From: Salticus scenicus
Taxonomy: Eukaryota; Arthropoda; Arachnida; Araneae; Salticidae
Length of the DNA: 64,000 bases
Assembly (NCBI GenBank): GCA_963930645.1
Contig: OZ005662.1
Span: 4,097,436-4,161,435 of the forward strand
Direction: 5' to 3'
Position numbers and translations under genes: made by a program. A model generated the notes under the pieces. The model did no database searches, was not told the origin of the DNA, and saw only the letters and a list, made by a program, of their open reading frames with translations. Positions 24,150 through 36,300 of the stretch are shown piece by piece (within the stretch, counting starts at the first letter, position 1; every line of letters begins with the position of its first letter).

Positions 24150-25560
24150 GTGTTGAAAATGATTGTCTGTGTGCCAGTAACAAAAATTTTGCAGCAGCTC
24201 TACTCTGGAAATAATATACAAAATTTTATATAAATTTAAATGTAGTTGTAACTTACAAAAATTAGTGCCTATCAGCTTTTGGTTCAAATCATGAACAGGT
24301 GGCGCTGCTATACTATGATTTAAAGGAAGACTACATTAAAGGAAGACTACATCTCAGCTTATATTATTTATAACTGAACAAAATTTAATGTGACAGGGTC
24401 ATTATGAAACATTATGATGATTTAATTTTGGTGAATATCAGCAGATAAGCGATGCTGCAATTTTTCCTGTGAGCGAGAAAATTATATTTCAGATTCTATT
24501 GTGTATATTACAGACATGGTACAAGCTTACAGAAAAAAAAGGCTGAACTTTTCACGTCTCTCCTTCCCCCCCTCGAAAGTGGTATCAGGCAACTAACACA
24601 ATATAAATTTTACAATAATAAAAATAATGTTAAATCTGACTGCATACATGTACACACAATAAACAAAATCAGAACAATAAATCTTATATTAAATTAAATA
24701 TCATATTAATTATAATTAAAATAGTTGTAAGTGCTTAAAAAACAGACAAAATTATTACTACTTGAAAATAAGTTTATTCTATAGAAGCATTGTTTGCTGA
24801 GGCAATTGATTAGCAAAATAATGTAGTTTAAGTTCATTAGGAAAATGCAGTTGAAGTGCTATTTCTTTTCCATTTTCTACAAGTTTGAATTTGGCATTTC
24901 TTGAAAGCCAATTGCATAGAAATTGCTAATAATATATTGCACAAATTCAGGCTGATCCTCCCCCCCCCCTCCCCTTTAATACACATGTCCAAAAAGTTTT
25001 AATGCAGATTTGCATTGATCCCAAGAATAATAATTTTCAAGCCTAAAATGGCTGAATTCAGCCTTAAAGGCTGAAAAGTAACATGTCTGATAGTAACACA
25101 AAATTTGGTATGTGAGAGGGACATTATTATGAAGCACTATGCTATTTCAATTTGGATGCATATTGGTTGAAAGATGATACCGTTATGCTATAATTAACCC
25201 TATGAACGAAAAGGCTAAATCTATGTATTTAATTTAGCTAAACTTGATATGTGAGATAACCATTTATTATAAAAATGAATGCTGACTTAAGTTGGGTGTA
25301 TACTGTATATTGGTCAACAGGTAATACTGCTATTCCTCACTTTCTGTGATTCTCCACATAATTACACCTCAGAATTCGTTGATTAAAAGTGTACCAAACT
25401 CATAGGTCTAAAAAAAAATCTTCATTGTGAGACAAGTTATTGAACATGTTAAACAGTATATAGTGCTGTTGTATAGGGTGACATAGAAGAAAGTTTTGTA
25501 ATACCCAGAACATACTATTTTGAAATTTTTTTGTTTTGTATTTCTTATGATCTTCTGAAA
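24150..25560. repeat. R1 repeat block, body of hAT A2 (left)
   Basis: Degenerate units like those inside hAT A at 34416-36330: landmarks ATTAGTGCCTATCAGCTTTT, CAGGTGGCGCTGCTATAC, TTTGGTATGTGAGA and GACATAGAAGAAAGTTTTGT. Bases 24303-25504 are absent from the right arm, where the flanks join directly near 47727. It probably represents the 5' and middle part of the A2 copy whose 3' part is 26152-26363 and 29706-29974. Confidence 0.65.
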
Positions 25561-25584
25561 ACAAACTTCAAATGGAACTAAATG

Positions 25585-26143
25585 CAGGGTTAGAAATAAG
25601 CAGTCGTCAGTCGCATTTCGAGACCAGTTTTTTCACTTTGACGCTTAGAATTCCAATCATAGGTGCCATATTTGATGCCTGGATTTTTTCCTCATCATAC
25701 CTAATAATTTTCCCAATCCCATCAGACTGTAAACAAGTCTATTTCAGTCAATTGAACCGAATAAAAACTGATTTAAGAAATCATATCTCTATGAAAGTAG
25801 TTGACAATTTGTTAATGATTAAATTAAACAGCCCTAAATTGGAAGATTTCTGCCCGGAAAATGCTATTAAATTGTGGTGGAATGATGTATCTTCTGGGTG
25901 AAGAATGAACTTGCGATTTTAAATATGTACGTTTAATATTGTCAATGTAATTACATTCATTATATAAATATGTTTTATATAATCTTGCATGTATTATATA
26001 CAAGTTGATGCTTTATTATTATGTTTTTTTAATATACATATTTAATTATAGATTGCACCTAGATTTTTCATTTTGACGCCCAAAAAAATTTAATCCAGGC
26101 GTCTTTTTGATGCCTAGTTTCAAAATTCTTATCTCTAACACTG
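25585..26143 (+). mobile_element. hAT element D with transposase remnant (left)
   Basis: 559 bp, duplication ACTAAATG (25577-25584, 26144-26151). Ends CAGGGTTAGAAATAAG and CTTATCTCTAACACTG. Internally deleted, but it keeps the last part of a hAT transposase. It is inserted in the A2 repeat. Confidence 0.9.
25725..25901 (+). pseudogene. hAT transposase C-terminal dimerisation segment (left)
   Basis: In-frame to TGA 25899-25901: VYFSQLNRIKTDLRN, then VVDNLLMIKLNSPKLEDF and NAIKLWWNDVSSG. The FSQLNRIKTDLR, LLMIKLNSP and AIKLWW blocks match the conserved C-terminal dimerisation region of hAT transposases and hAT-derived ZNF862-like proteins (family knowledge, from memory). The BED finger and catalytic core are missing. 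Confidence 0.75.
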
Positions 26144-26796
26144 ACTAAATGTGACTAAAAATTTAACAGCATTAAATTGTAAAACAAATAAACTAAACTC
26201 CTATATTTCCCCCCATGAAAATAACTAAACAAGTATGGATAATACTTATAAAATATTTTATGCTAATATAATAAAAAATAAGTAAATATTATTATTTTAT
26301 ATTTTATAATTATGAATAAAACTTATCTTTTAATGACAATACTTATCACCACGAGTTACAAATATAATGGTTGGGTTTTTGACATGACAAGGGTTTAAAC
26401 CTGGTTTACACCATCAGAAACCTCTACTGTCAAAAACCTGTATATTGTCAAAATTCAAAATCTATAAATGAGCTAGAATCTGGTTAGAAATAGGATTTAG
26501 TAATATTTGCCATATACAAGTGAATATCTAAATATTATGCTGTTTATAAATTAACAAATCTTAAAACAATTTGTAGATAATTTATAAAAATTTTGGTAAA
26601 TATACTGGTTTATACTGGTATAACCTAAGAAATATATAGAAAGTATGCATAGACATATTTTGTATGTTTATACCCCCCCCCCCCCCTCCTTACCCCTAAT
26701 GCAGGGTAAGAAAAAATTGTGTGAGTGACACACCCTATTACAGGGTGATTATAAAATAATTTAGAATTAAACAAAAACCATTTTTAAAAAATCTCC

Positions 26797-26874
26797 CCTG
26801 ACTGGGCTCGAAAGTTAGACCTTTAGGTTTGTAGCCCGGAGCTTTACCTCACAGCCACAGCGTTCACGTAGGGT
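26797..26874 (-). mobile_element. tRNA-like SINE head (left)
   Basis: Minus strand: GTGGCTGTGAGGTAAAGC (A-box region), CCGGGCTACAAACCT (anticodon arm region) and ACTTTCGAGCCC (B-box region). A tRNA-derived head, too worn for a functional tRNA. Mirror at 43126-43201. Confidence 0.55.
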
Positions 26875-27018
26875 AAGTCTTTTTTTACAATATAATTTTT
26901 TTGTTTGCTCCCAGAGCGGTTACAAACATACATACAGGTGAAGCCAATAAAAACGTGTTAAAAAAAAAAAAAAAAAGCACCCAATTCTTACATTTTTACC
27001 TTTTTCCTGCAATTATTA

Positions 27019-27500
27019 CAGTAGAAGATCTTTATAACGCAAAGCTAAAAACACAAGGTTTTGCGTTATATAGAATTTTGCATTATATAGATCACATTTC
27101 ACACATCGTCAAACTTACCTTGTAAACATGGCCAAATATGTCTGAAACATATCAAAACAGAGTAGGACATTTTAAAGTTACATTTCTTGGAACAAAAAAA
27201 TTAGGTGGATAATAACTTTCATTCTAAAATTTACTTTATAAAGATAGTCCATATATGCCTGTACAAAATCATTCATTATACTGCTCACTTAAAAAAATAT
27301 TAATGATAGCAATTTTTTCATTAAAAATCTCTGAATTAAGCAGATAAAGAAAAACAAATGTATCACACTTACTTCTCAACAAAGTAATAGTTTTTTAGGA
27401 AGTATTTCTTAACTGCAAAATTTATTGTTTATGTCCAAGAAATTTTGCGTTATATAGAGAATTGCATTATATAGAATTGCATTATAAAGATCTTCTACTG
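27019..27500. mobile_element. mariner-like MITE, left arm only
   Basis: 482 bp with ends CAGTAGAAGATCTTTATAAC and GTTATAAAGATCTTCTACTG-like (TATAAAGATCTTCTACTG), flanked by TA (27017-27018, 27501-27502). GCGTTATATAGA motifs recur inside both ends. The right arm has an uninterrupted GCAATTATTATTATT-type site near 42975-42990, the empty target. Confidence 0.85.
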
Positions 27501-28339
27501 TATTATTATTATTTTTTTTTTTAGAAGCAAAAAATAAGTAATGAAACAAAGACCAAATTATAGTAATTAAAAAAGTGTATCCTATTATAATTAGCATTTT
27601 ATTATTATTATTATTATTAAAAAGTAAAAAATATTTAATAACAAATCAGGGTAACGCATTGAAAGAAAAATAAATAAGGTGATGGGCAAGTAGGACTTAT
27701 ATAACATAAAATAAACCTTTTCTGTGTTATATAATTTACTTTCAATTTAATTCACTCACTTTTTTATATATTTTAATAAATATTTTTTTAATAAAGCTTA
27801 GTTGGAAAAATATTAATAAAAACGATATGAAAATATTATCTAATATAACAAATTATTCCAGAAAACAAGACATTTCAGAAAATAAATAAATAAAGAGTAC
27901 TAAGTTTAATTTTGTTACTGAATTCTGTTTTCACGTAAAAATGGTAAGAAAATAAATAAATAAATAAATAAATAAAAAGTACAATTATCAAAATGTGAAG
28001 GTGGAAGAAAGAACATAGCTTATTATAAATTGCTGTATCTCAAAGTTCTAAAACAAAGTAAGTAATTCATAAAGTACTTTTATCCTAATTATTACAAAAG
28101 AAAAAATACAATGCAGATAAAATAAAATATAAACGGATAATCCTACAATTCCTTTTTGTGAAATTCGCCAAAATAAAATCGCATTTAATTAAAAATATAA
28201 AATAATAACAATAATTGGAAAAATACCTGCATCGAATACATACATACAATCACATTTTAATACAGATTTTGAATTAAACATATAAGTATTTATGTATGAT
28301 GAGATAAATTAAAAATATCACATTTATTTGATACTCCTG

Positions 28340-28575
28340 CCACAGCCCTACTAGCTCACTATTCGTGCGCCAAGCATTCTTTCTTCCTGAAGGGAAGAAG
28401 GCATGGGGTGTGGAAGAAGGGACTGACGTCAGAAGACGTCACACTCCCAGAATTTCATTGGTTGATAGATGCGATGTCGCTCGAATACCAGTGATAAAAT
28501 TGCTGCAAGAGAAAAAGTTGCTTGTTTCGAGCGACACATTGGGAAACCAATGCATTGTACTGTGACGCCGGTAGA
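28340..28575. promoter_or_regulatory. CpG-richer segment with twin CRE sites (left)
   Basis: TGACGTCA (28424-28431) followed two bases later by a near-perfect second site, AGACGTCA (28434-28441). An inverted CCAAT (CATTGG) lies nearby at about 28456, and TCGCTCGAA/TTCGAGCGA inverted motifs flank it at about 28478 and 28527. The same cluster is in the right arm (42038-42055). Regulatory activity is only inferred; it may simply be a repeat body linked to the adjacent SINE. Confidence 0.35.
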
Positions 28576-28615
28576 TTCAAGCAACTTTTGACGCTCGTGT
28601 ATAGCGCTTTTAGGC

Positions 28616-28824
28616 TGATTGACTCCTTTAGTGTCTTAGGCCTAAGGGGAAGTGCCCTCTGTGGGGGATCTTTCTAAAGTGTCCTAGCCTGCAATTATAC
28701 AAGTTTCATAGAAAATTACGAAAAACTCTGAATGGCTAGGCTGACGAGTGCATCCTGGGATCGAACCCGGCACCTCACGTCTACCAGTTTTAAGCATAGA
28801 ACCGCTTGGCTGCTGGTGGGCCCT
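28616..28824 (-). mobile_element. tRNA-derived SINE, second family (left)
   Basis: Minus-strand head GGGCCCACCAGCAGCCAAGC with A-box-like CAGCCAAGCGGTTCT (Ser/Leu tRNA-like) and B box GGGTTCGATCC, then a body ending around CCTTAGGCCTAAGACACT. No poly-A is obvious at the end. Confidence 0.65.
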
Positions 28825-29016
28825 ACATCTTAGACTAATATTTATATTTTTTTAATCTGTACGAGTAAATATTAAATTTATTACAATTTATACATGTACA
28901 GAAAGCATTCATATTTCTCTTGTCTCACAGTTATTATAAGAATTTCAGATGCATTTTAAGCTTGTTTAACATTCAGAATTATTGCTTTTTCTTAAAAACT
29001 TGCAATATCAGCAGTC

Positions 29017-29052
<36 letters not shown>

Positions 29053-29705
29053 CTATAAAATATTTAAATACAAAATATTAGGCTATGCATTTTTATTTTA
29101 CTGGTTAAATATATAATACTAAAAGCACAATACAAAAAAAAAAAAAAATATATATATACAATGTTGTATTGCAAATAAAATGATTTGTCAATCAAAATGA
29201 TCCATGAATGATTTAAAAATCATAAATTTTTAGAAGCCTAAAGTTTTGTTTTTATATATTAATCAAAATGTTATAATAATGTTTCTCCAAAAACATTAAT
29301 ATGTTTACCTTTTAAAATATACTTATAAATAATATATATTTTTAAAGTATCACATAACTAAGTTTATTAACATATACTATATTAAGAATAGTTATAAATA
29401 AATTTCGTAATAGTATATAAAAGTATCACAGCATATTTTGAATGAACATAGAAATAATTCATAGTAAAATTTTAAAAGCCTAGTTTTGTTTTTTATATTA
29501 ATAAAAATTTTGTAACAATGTGTTTTTCAAAGAACATCAATCTATTTACTTTTCAAAAAATCTTTATAAACTATATTTTATTAAACTAAGTTTTAATATG
29601 ACAATTAAATTATAAATATAGGTTTTTGAATGTTTTTGACATGACAGTTTTAACCACTGTTTAAACCATCAAAAACTGTCACATGTGAAGAACCTGCCAA
29701 TCCTG

Positions 29706-29974
29706 TTACAAATATAGTAATGAGTACTTTAGGCTTAAAGTACTTTTCTTCAAGGCAATATTGCTTAAATAAATAAAATACTTCAATGTTTACTTATTTA
29801 TTTATGCAGCATAATATATATAAGATAGTTTTAGTTAAATAAACAATTTTTGTAAATTATATTTAAAATGCTTTTAAAAGAATAGTACATGAAACGGGTT
29901 TATAATTTAAAGTTTTAAGGAAAGAATATATATATATATATAATTAAAAAAAAAAAACTAGTGTTGGATATCTA
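29706..29974 (+). mobile_element. 3' part of hAT A2 (left), cut by gap
   Basis: Aligns in the same orientation with 36490-36690 in hAT A (TAGGCTTAAAG, GGCAATATTGC-TAAATAAAT, AAAAGAATAGTA-ATGAAA). It ends in TGTTGGATATCTA at the N run. Contains (TA)n at 29926-29942; the right arm has a longer tract (37019-37068). Confidence 0.75.
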
Positions 29975-30174
29975 NNNNNNNNNNNNNNNNNNNNNNNNNN
30001 NNNNNNNNNNNNNNNNNNNNNNNNNNNNNNNNNNNNNNNNNNNNNNNNNNNNNNNNNNNNNNNNNNNNNNNNNNNNNNNNNNNNNNNNNNNNNNNNNNNN
30101 NNNNNNNNNNNNNNNNNNNNNNNNNNNNNNNNNNNNNNNNNNNNNNNNNNNNNNNNNNNNNNNNNNNNNNNNNN
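29975..30174. other. Assembly gap (200 N)
   Basis: Exactly 200 N bases, a round number typical of a scaffold gap of unknown size. It begins immediately after the last base of the left arm (ATATCTA, 29968-29974). The matching right-arm sequence continues without interruption past 36999 into the 3' end of hAT A2, so the left contig ends inside that element. Confidence 0.97.
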
Positions 30175-30601
30175 TGGACTTTATGATAGTTCACTTTATA
30201 TTGCAACAAGCCAATGTATTATTTTTGTATGTTAGATTATTAAAAGTAAATAAATTTCAGAAAGTAAGTTTTAATGTAAACAAAAGATTTTATGCTTATT
30301 TATATTTTAAGCATTTTCTTATTTTTTAGCGACTACACTTTGTAGCTTAAAACTACACTTTAGCACTTCCAGAGGTTGGCAGCCTTGTAAATGGGATTTA
30401 AATATAAAAGGGATACTTCAATTTTTCGATACTATCTATTTCGAAACTGTTATCTAATAAGGACTTAATGGAAGCCTATTGGTAAACCATTGTCTCAGGT
30501 AATAGGGACAAGTGCCCGAGTTTTAGCGGGTGACCAAATCGCTACCGAAGGCAACAGGGATCCGAAGCGAGCTTTTGAGCAATTTTAGTATTTTATTTGG
30601 A

Positions 30602-30848
30602 ACAACTATAGTATTTCCCCACAGCTGAATTTGGTGATTTATTTTTGGCGATTATGGCTAAATCATAAATCCAAAAATCATATATCACAAATGATAAAAT
30701 CATAAGCTAAATTATAAATCATAAATCCAAAATAAATAGCATACAGGCTGCCATATTATATCGCAAACAGTCCAGAACGACATCGTTATCATTCAAATCG
30801 GCGCCAAAGAAAAATCGCCAAATTCAGCTGTGGAGAAATACTATAGTT
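30602..30848. mobile_element. MITE with inverted ends, spacer
   Basis: ACAACTATAGTATTTCCCCA at the left and its complement (GGAGAAATACTATAGTTGT) at the right, both followed inward by CAGCTGAATTTGG. About 247 bp; ATAAATC-type short repeats inside. A partial relative is at 31060-31130 (TCCAGTTGTGGACCAACC). Confidence 0.7.
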
Positions 30849-30901
30849 GTACCTTTTATTCTTATAAAGCTATATTGTAAAGAGTTTCCTTTAAATTTAG
30901 T

Positions 30902-30929
30902 GACCAGCGAAGCAGGCAAAGCCTGCTAG
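30902..30929 (+). repeat. Hairpin plus CTAG, Helentron-like 3' end
   Basis: GACCAGCGAA followed by hairpin GCAGGC-AAA-GCCTGC (30912-30926) overlapping CTAG (30926-30929), then T. Helitron 3' ends carry a hairpin and CTRR before a T. A related motif is at 1041-1066 (AGCGAGCTTTGCCCGCTAGC). No 5' terminus or Rep/helicase seen. Confidence 0.35.
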
Positions 30930-33340
30930 TTTAAAATATTTGTTTAATTAATATTAAAAATAGGCTTAATTAATTTTGTACATTTAAAAAGATGGCATTT
31001 TAAAAACGTGTTTTCCTTTTTTTTTTTTTTTTTTTTTTTTACGTTTGAAGTTCAGGGTGACCACTTCCGAAAATAGCATTTCGCCATAATCACCAAAGAA
31101 AAATTGTCAAATCCAGTTGTGGACCAACCTGTAATTTGTTTCTTGTTTTCGTTTGTTCTTGTAGAAAGCTACTATTTATTTACTGCAACTGTTTTATATT
31201 GCCATCATCATCCAGTATAGTTTCATCTTTATAACAGGATTTTTTTTTCTATGATATTTGTAGGATCTTGATTATTAGTATTAATAAGCCAGTGGCTCTA
31301 AGCATTCCTATTATAAGAAATTTAATTATTGCTAGTTGCTGTAGAGTTTGTTGAGTCATTATTACCTTTTTTAAATCTTCTTATCTCGTAATAATAAAAA
31401 AGATGAATGTTATCACTAAAAATTGTCTAGTTCAGCATCAGACATAGTGAAAATCTTATTGATGAATATAGGTAGGAGCTTCACAATTTGTTTCATAGTA
31501 AGCACAATAGTTTTAAAAGCCACTGAGCTTAAAAATTAAAATTTTCATGTTTATACCCAAGCTTCCCCTTTTCTAAACTGTTTAGTCTTTCATTATTGAC
31601 AGACAAGAATTGAATGTGCATAAATTACTCAGTGACAATTTGTGCATCATCATGTATTACATTATTAAATTTACATGTAAACAAGATAATAAGAGTAAGA
31701 CATTTTTGATATAAATGATATAGTATATTACATAATAATAATATTAGGTTAGTACATAAATATGGTTAAAAAATTAAATATTTTAGAAATAATGCTCTTT
31801 AAAGTATATGTTTCTTTAAAAAAAAAAAAATATTTACTTAAGTATTTGCTTTTTAACATATTTTTCAAAATTTTATGTGTGGGAGTACAGTATTTAAAAA
31901 CACAAGTCTTATACACACAGTAGTGGCACCAGAAATTCCCCGACGGGGGGACACCACCTCCCCGACAGGGGGACACTACATAAAGAGAGTTTATTATATA
32001 CTGCAATACTGTTAATAATATTACTGTTAATATTTGTACCATTCCATTTTTTAGTACTCCTCGTGGTTTTGGAGATCGTGCCACAGACAGACATTTTCTA
32101 AAAATATTGTGGTCAAAACGTGTTCTGGACCTCTCAAAACGTCTATATTCGTGGAAAACTGGAAGCTGAAAATTTTTACGAATCCAATACTTTCTTCTAT
32201 TGAATATAAAATGGAAAAACTGGAATGACCCAAATTTGTACAAGGAAAGAAAAATGCTGCCAAAAGCCGAAAAACTGAAAATTTTGTATTTCCCCCCCCC
32301 CCCCCCTTTTATCCATGAGTATTTTCATGCTTTGTATTTTTAGGCTAAATTTAGTGTACTTTATTAAATGTGCCTGAAAAAGTTTATATTCTTTCTACAA
32401 TTCAATGCTCTGCATACTTTTTTTTTTAAATCAATTAATATCTTCTCTTACAACTTACAATGGATGAAAAGTTTTTATAATTAAAATTATTTTGAGTAAA
32501 ACTGTAAACATTTGCATCAATAATAGAATTTCTCAGATTCAAATATGGCCTTATCATCTTTCAATGTTCATTGTAATTATAAACTGAGTCACATTATGAT
32601 CATATTCTGAGCTCTGATATTATATTGTACAAATTATGCTGAAAGGAATATAATTACAATTGGCCAGTGCATATAATGTAACTTGAACTCATAATTGAAA
32701 TTTATAAACATCAGTTCATGTATATATATTTTATTTTTGAACTTATTAAGAAAGAAGTAAAATTTAGCATGGTTTCACAAAAGATCAACTTTTTTCTCTT
32801 CTACTCTTTTTTTACTCTTAATAATGCCTCAGTCCTTCAAAAAGATCAAGGAGTATTTTCACTCCTAGGAAAAAATACTAGCAATATCTCTGTTTATATG
32901 TAAGGGATAAAAAAACTGGTAATTGTAACAAAATTTTTTGCAACTTTATTTACTCCATGTAATATATCTTTATCTGTACTAGTAAGTATATAGGATAGTC
33001 CAAAAATGTCAATTTTGAGTTAAGTATTAGTCAGACTCAGAAAAAAATTCTCTATCGATTGGTATAAAAGATTTAAATCCATGTCATTTAAGTCTTTGAG
33101 AAAATCTATTGGTAAAAAAAGATTCATGTCAGAAATTTAGCATTAATCTTTAGTATAAAATATTTACTTCAATTTTTTTTCCTTTATTAAATGAAGGTTG
33201 ACAATCACTGAATGATATAAAGGGTATAAATCAACATAATCCCCTTTTCCTAATGGATTCTTCTGATTAGTTTTTAATTTAACTTTATTTTTAGTCTCCT
33301 GAAAAATTAAGAATATGGAACTTAAATCCTTTATACTTAT

Positions 33341-36300
33341 TAGGAATGAAACGGATATCCGGTAACTATCCGGTATCCGGCCTATCCGGCTGTGTTTTAA
33401 ATATCCGACGGGGTACCAGATATCAGCACCCCGGATACGGATATCCGGCAATTTTAAGCCGGATATCCGAAGCAGAAAATTCAAGCTTAAACTCCCCTCA
33501 AATGAAAATTTTGCGACAATTTTTAAACTTTTTTTTAGATCCATTGTAGCGTAAAGGTTTTTTTTCTTTTTTTTAAGTTAGCCTTTGTGAAAATTGAAAT
33601 TAGACACTTTAGCAAACAAATTTAGACAAAAGTAGTTTCAGGTCTAAGAAATATAGAAGCCCTATTTTAATTTTATACAGAGTTAGCTAGGTTTTTCCAG
33701 AGTGATATCCCTAATCTTCACCACAATAATAAAAATAGTTGTTCATTGTTGTTCCTAAACCAATGATATTCATTCTGTGCAGTGCATATAACTCTGTTTT
33801 CATGACTTTTGTTTAATATGTTGTTAGATTGTTTTGAAAATGAGTCAAATAATGTGCATTTATTGACTAGAACCTGCCTGTTTATTTACAATCTACTTTT
33901 CCTACACAAGAAAGTTGTTGTTTTTTTGCTTTTGTGACCATATATTTATACTAGCAGAGCATCTACATTGCCAGTGCCATCTACATATTCGGTTAAACGT
34001 GCCATTTACCTATTTGATTTGTATTAATATATATATAAATTTACGCTTTTAATGGAATATCTTGCTAAAGCACCTGAATTTAGAATTCCCCGTTACGTTG
34101 CATAGATATATTCCCAAACATTAAAATTACTTCAAATAAAAGTACATATTTAAATTTTCAGAAAGTCTGTACTTTCACTTTCAGATTGTTAAAGAAGAAG
34201 AAAAAAACAAAATTAAAAAGTGTTTAATCATTTAAAGTTTTTGATTTTGTACATTAGAAAAACTTAACTTTTAATTAAAGAATTTTAATAAATGATCTAA
34301 AAGTTTCTTTCTTATCTGTACAGAATATAAAAATATAAAATAAGTAAAAAGCACACAAAGAAAAAAACAAAACATAAATTCGTGTTGAATTATTGCTTTT
34401 TTCTATATTAAATAGAAGGAAGTATTGAATTCATAAAAATTTTCAACTTTCAGTTTTTGGTGGATTTTCGCATTTTGAGGGCACCAGAACACAATTTGAC
34501 CATTTTTAGAAAATGTCTGTCTGACAAAAATTTTGTGTAGCAGCTCTAGTTCAAGAGTTAATGCACATAATTTCATATACATTTATACATAGTTACACCT
34601 TAACAATAATAATAATGAATAAATAATTAAAAAATTGCCCATCAGCTTTTGATGCAAATCACTCAGCAGGTGGAGCTGCTATACTGCTATTTCTTCTACT
34701 TAAAGGAAGACTATATCTCAGCTTCTACTGTGTATAATAAATAAAAAAAAACTGTCACAGGGCTATTATAAAACATGTTTATCTAATTTCTGTGTATATC
34801 GACCAGTTGGTGTGCATGCGGCTATGCTGCAATTTTCCTGTGATTGCGGAAGTTATATACACAAAATTTGGTATGTGAGAAGGCAATTTTTATAAAACAT
34901 CATGTTGATTCAATTTTGGTGCATATTGGTCAATAGGTGGCTATACTATGCTGCAATTTTACTCTGTGAATAGTAAGGCTGAATCTCAACATTTATAATA
35001 TTTAACTGCACTTAACTTGATATGCAAGATAAATAATCTGAGAACGAAAGGTGGCTTAATTTGGATGTATGTCGACCAACAGGTGGTGCAGCTGTTCCTC
35101 ACCTTCTATCATTCTCCACAGGGCTACATCTAAAACTCTTTTGATTAAAATTGCCCTAAACTCCATATCTAAAATTTTTATTGTGAGAAGCTATGATTAA
35201 GTGTCTTCTGTGCATGTTAAACAGCAGGTAGTGTTGTTATCTAGAGTGATATAGAAGAAAGTTTTGTGAGGGCCATAACATACTGGTTTAAAGCTTTTAG
35301 TTTTTTTTTTTTTTTTAAATGTTTTCTTATAAATGTCTCAAAAGAAAGTATTGAATTCATAAAAATTTTCAACTTCTGGTTTTCGATGGATTTACACATT
35401 TTAAGAAGTTCAGAACCTGGTTTGATCAATTTCTAAAAATCTGTGTGTATGTGACAAAAATTCTGTCCAACTGTACCTCTGAAACTACTGCGTATAATTA
35501 CATATACATTTATATCTATTTGCACCATGACATAAATCAGTGCCTATCAACTTTTGATGCATATGGCTCAACAGGTCATGCTGCCGTACTGCGATTTATG
35601 CAACTTACAGAAATGCTATATCTCAGGAACTACTGAACAGAATAATTTCATAGAAATATATATATGTAAATGTACCTTGGCATATATTAGTGCCTATCAG
35701 CTTTTGATGCCAATCATTCAGCAGGTGGTGTTGCTATACAGTGCTTCTTGGAATTTTAGGGAAGGTCATATCTTAGGTTCTATTGCATATAATTACATGA
35801 AACTTCATGTTAGAAGGGCATTGTGAGAAATTATGCTGATTCAATCTGAGTGCATGCTGGCCGATAGGTAATGCTGCTATACGGAAATTTCCCCCTTAAA
35901 ATAAGTAGATTCTATTGTGTATAGTTGCACAAAACTTGGTATGTGAGAAAGCCAGCAATTATGAAACACTATTGTGATTTATTTTGGGCATATATCGGCC
36001 AACAGGTGGCAATACTGCTCTGCAATTTACCTCATGAATAGGCTAAGTCTCAACTTCTATGACATAAGTGCATAAAACGTGATATGTAAGACAACCATTT
36101 TGAGAACGAATGTCGACCTTATTTAGATATATATCAGCCGATAGGTGGAGCAGCTATTATGATTTTTCACAAGCCTATAGCCTATATCTGAGAATCTGTT
36201 GATTAAAACTGCAACAAACTCCATATGCAAAATATTTATTGTGAGAAGGTATGGTAAAACTTTTGTACAATTTAAACAGTAAGTGGCACTGTAAATAGAA

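Larger units (their letters stand above)
26364..29705. mobile_element. hAT element B (left)
   Basis: 3342 bp between 8-bp duplications TTACAAAT (26356-26363, 29706-29713). The ends carry multiple TTTTTGACA/TGTCAAAAA motifs and a GTTTAAACC core; the right end is GCCAATCCTG, the left ATAATGGTTGGG (slightly worn). It interrupts hAT A2. Cargo: a tRNA-like SINE, a mariner-like MITE (left only), a second SINE and a CpG-richer segment with twin CRE sites. No transposase ORF. Confidence 0.8.
7804..29974 (+). repeat. Left arm of giant inverted repeat
   Basis: The whole interval is matched, in reverse complement, by 36999-63435. Anchors seen directly: 7815-8021 with 63218-63424, the zinc-finger ORFs 14135-14746 with 57531-58142, hAT S 18269-19475 with 52786-53994, hAT D 25585-26143 with 47099-47657, and 29958-29974 with 36999-37015. 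The outer match stops at GTCCC (7804-7808). The inner end runs directly into the N gap, so the true inner limit is unknown. Left-only material: Tc1 (9192-10874), 24303-25504, and a mariner-like MITE (27019-27500). Confidence 0.95.
30175..33340. other. Spacer, mostly unassigned
   Basis: Besides the MITE and hairpin listed, it has T runs (31018-31040), a C run (32292-32306), and GGGGACACCACC / GGGGACACTAC short repeats at 31947-31979. The minus-strand frame 31749-32263 lies in what looks like repeat sequence and has no domain. No gene supported. Confidence 0.4.

Noticed and set aside
28365..28565. 66-codon frame over the CRE-like region
   Set aside because: No domain, and the right arm does not preserve it as an equivalent frame.
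29958..30329. Open frames across the N run
   Set aside because: They exist only because N codons are not stops.
31749..32263. 164-codon minus-strand frame in the spacer
   Set aside because: Low-complexity, Phe/Lys-rich, no domain, and it lies in sequence that looks like a dispersed repeat.
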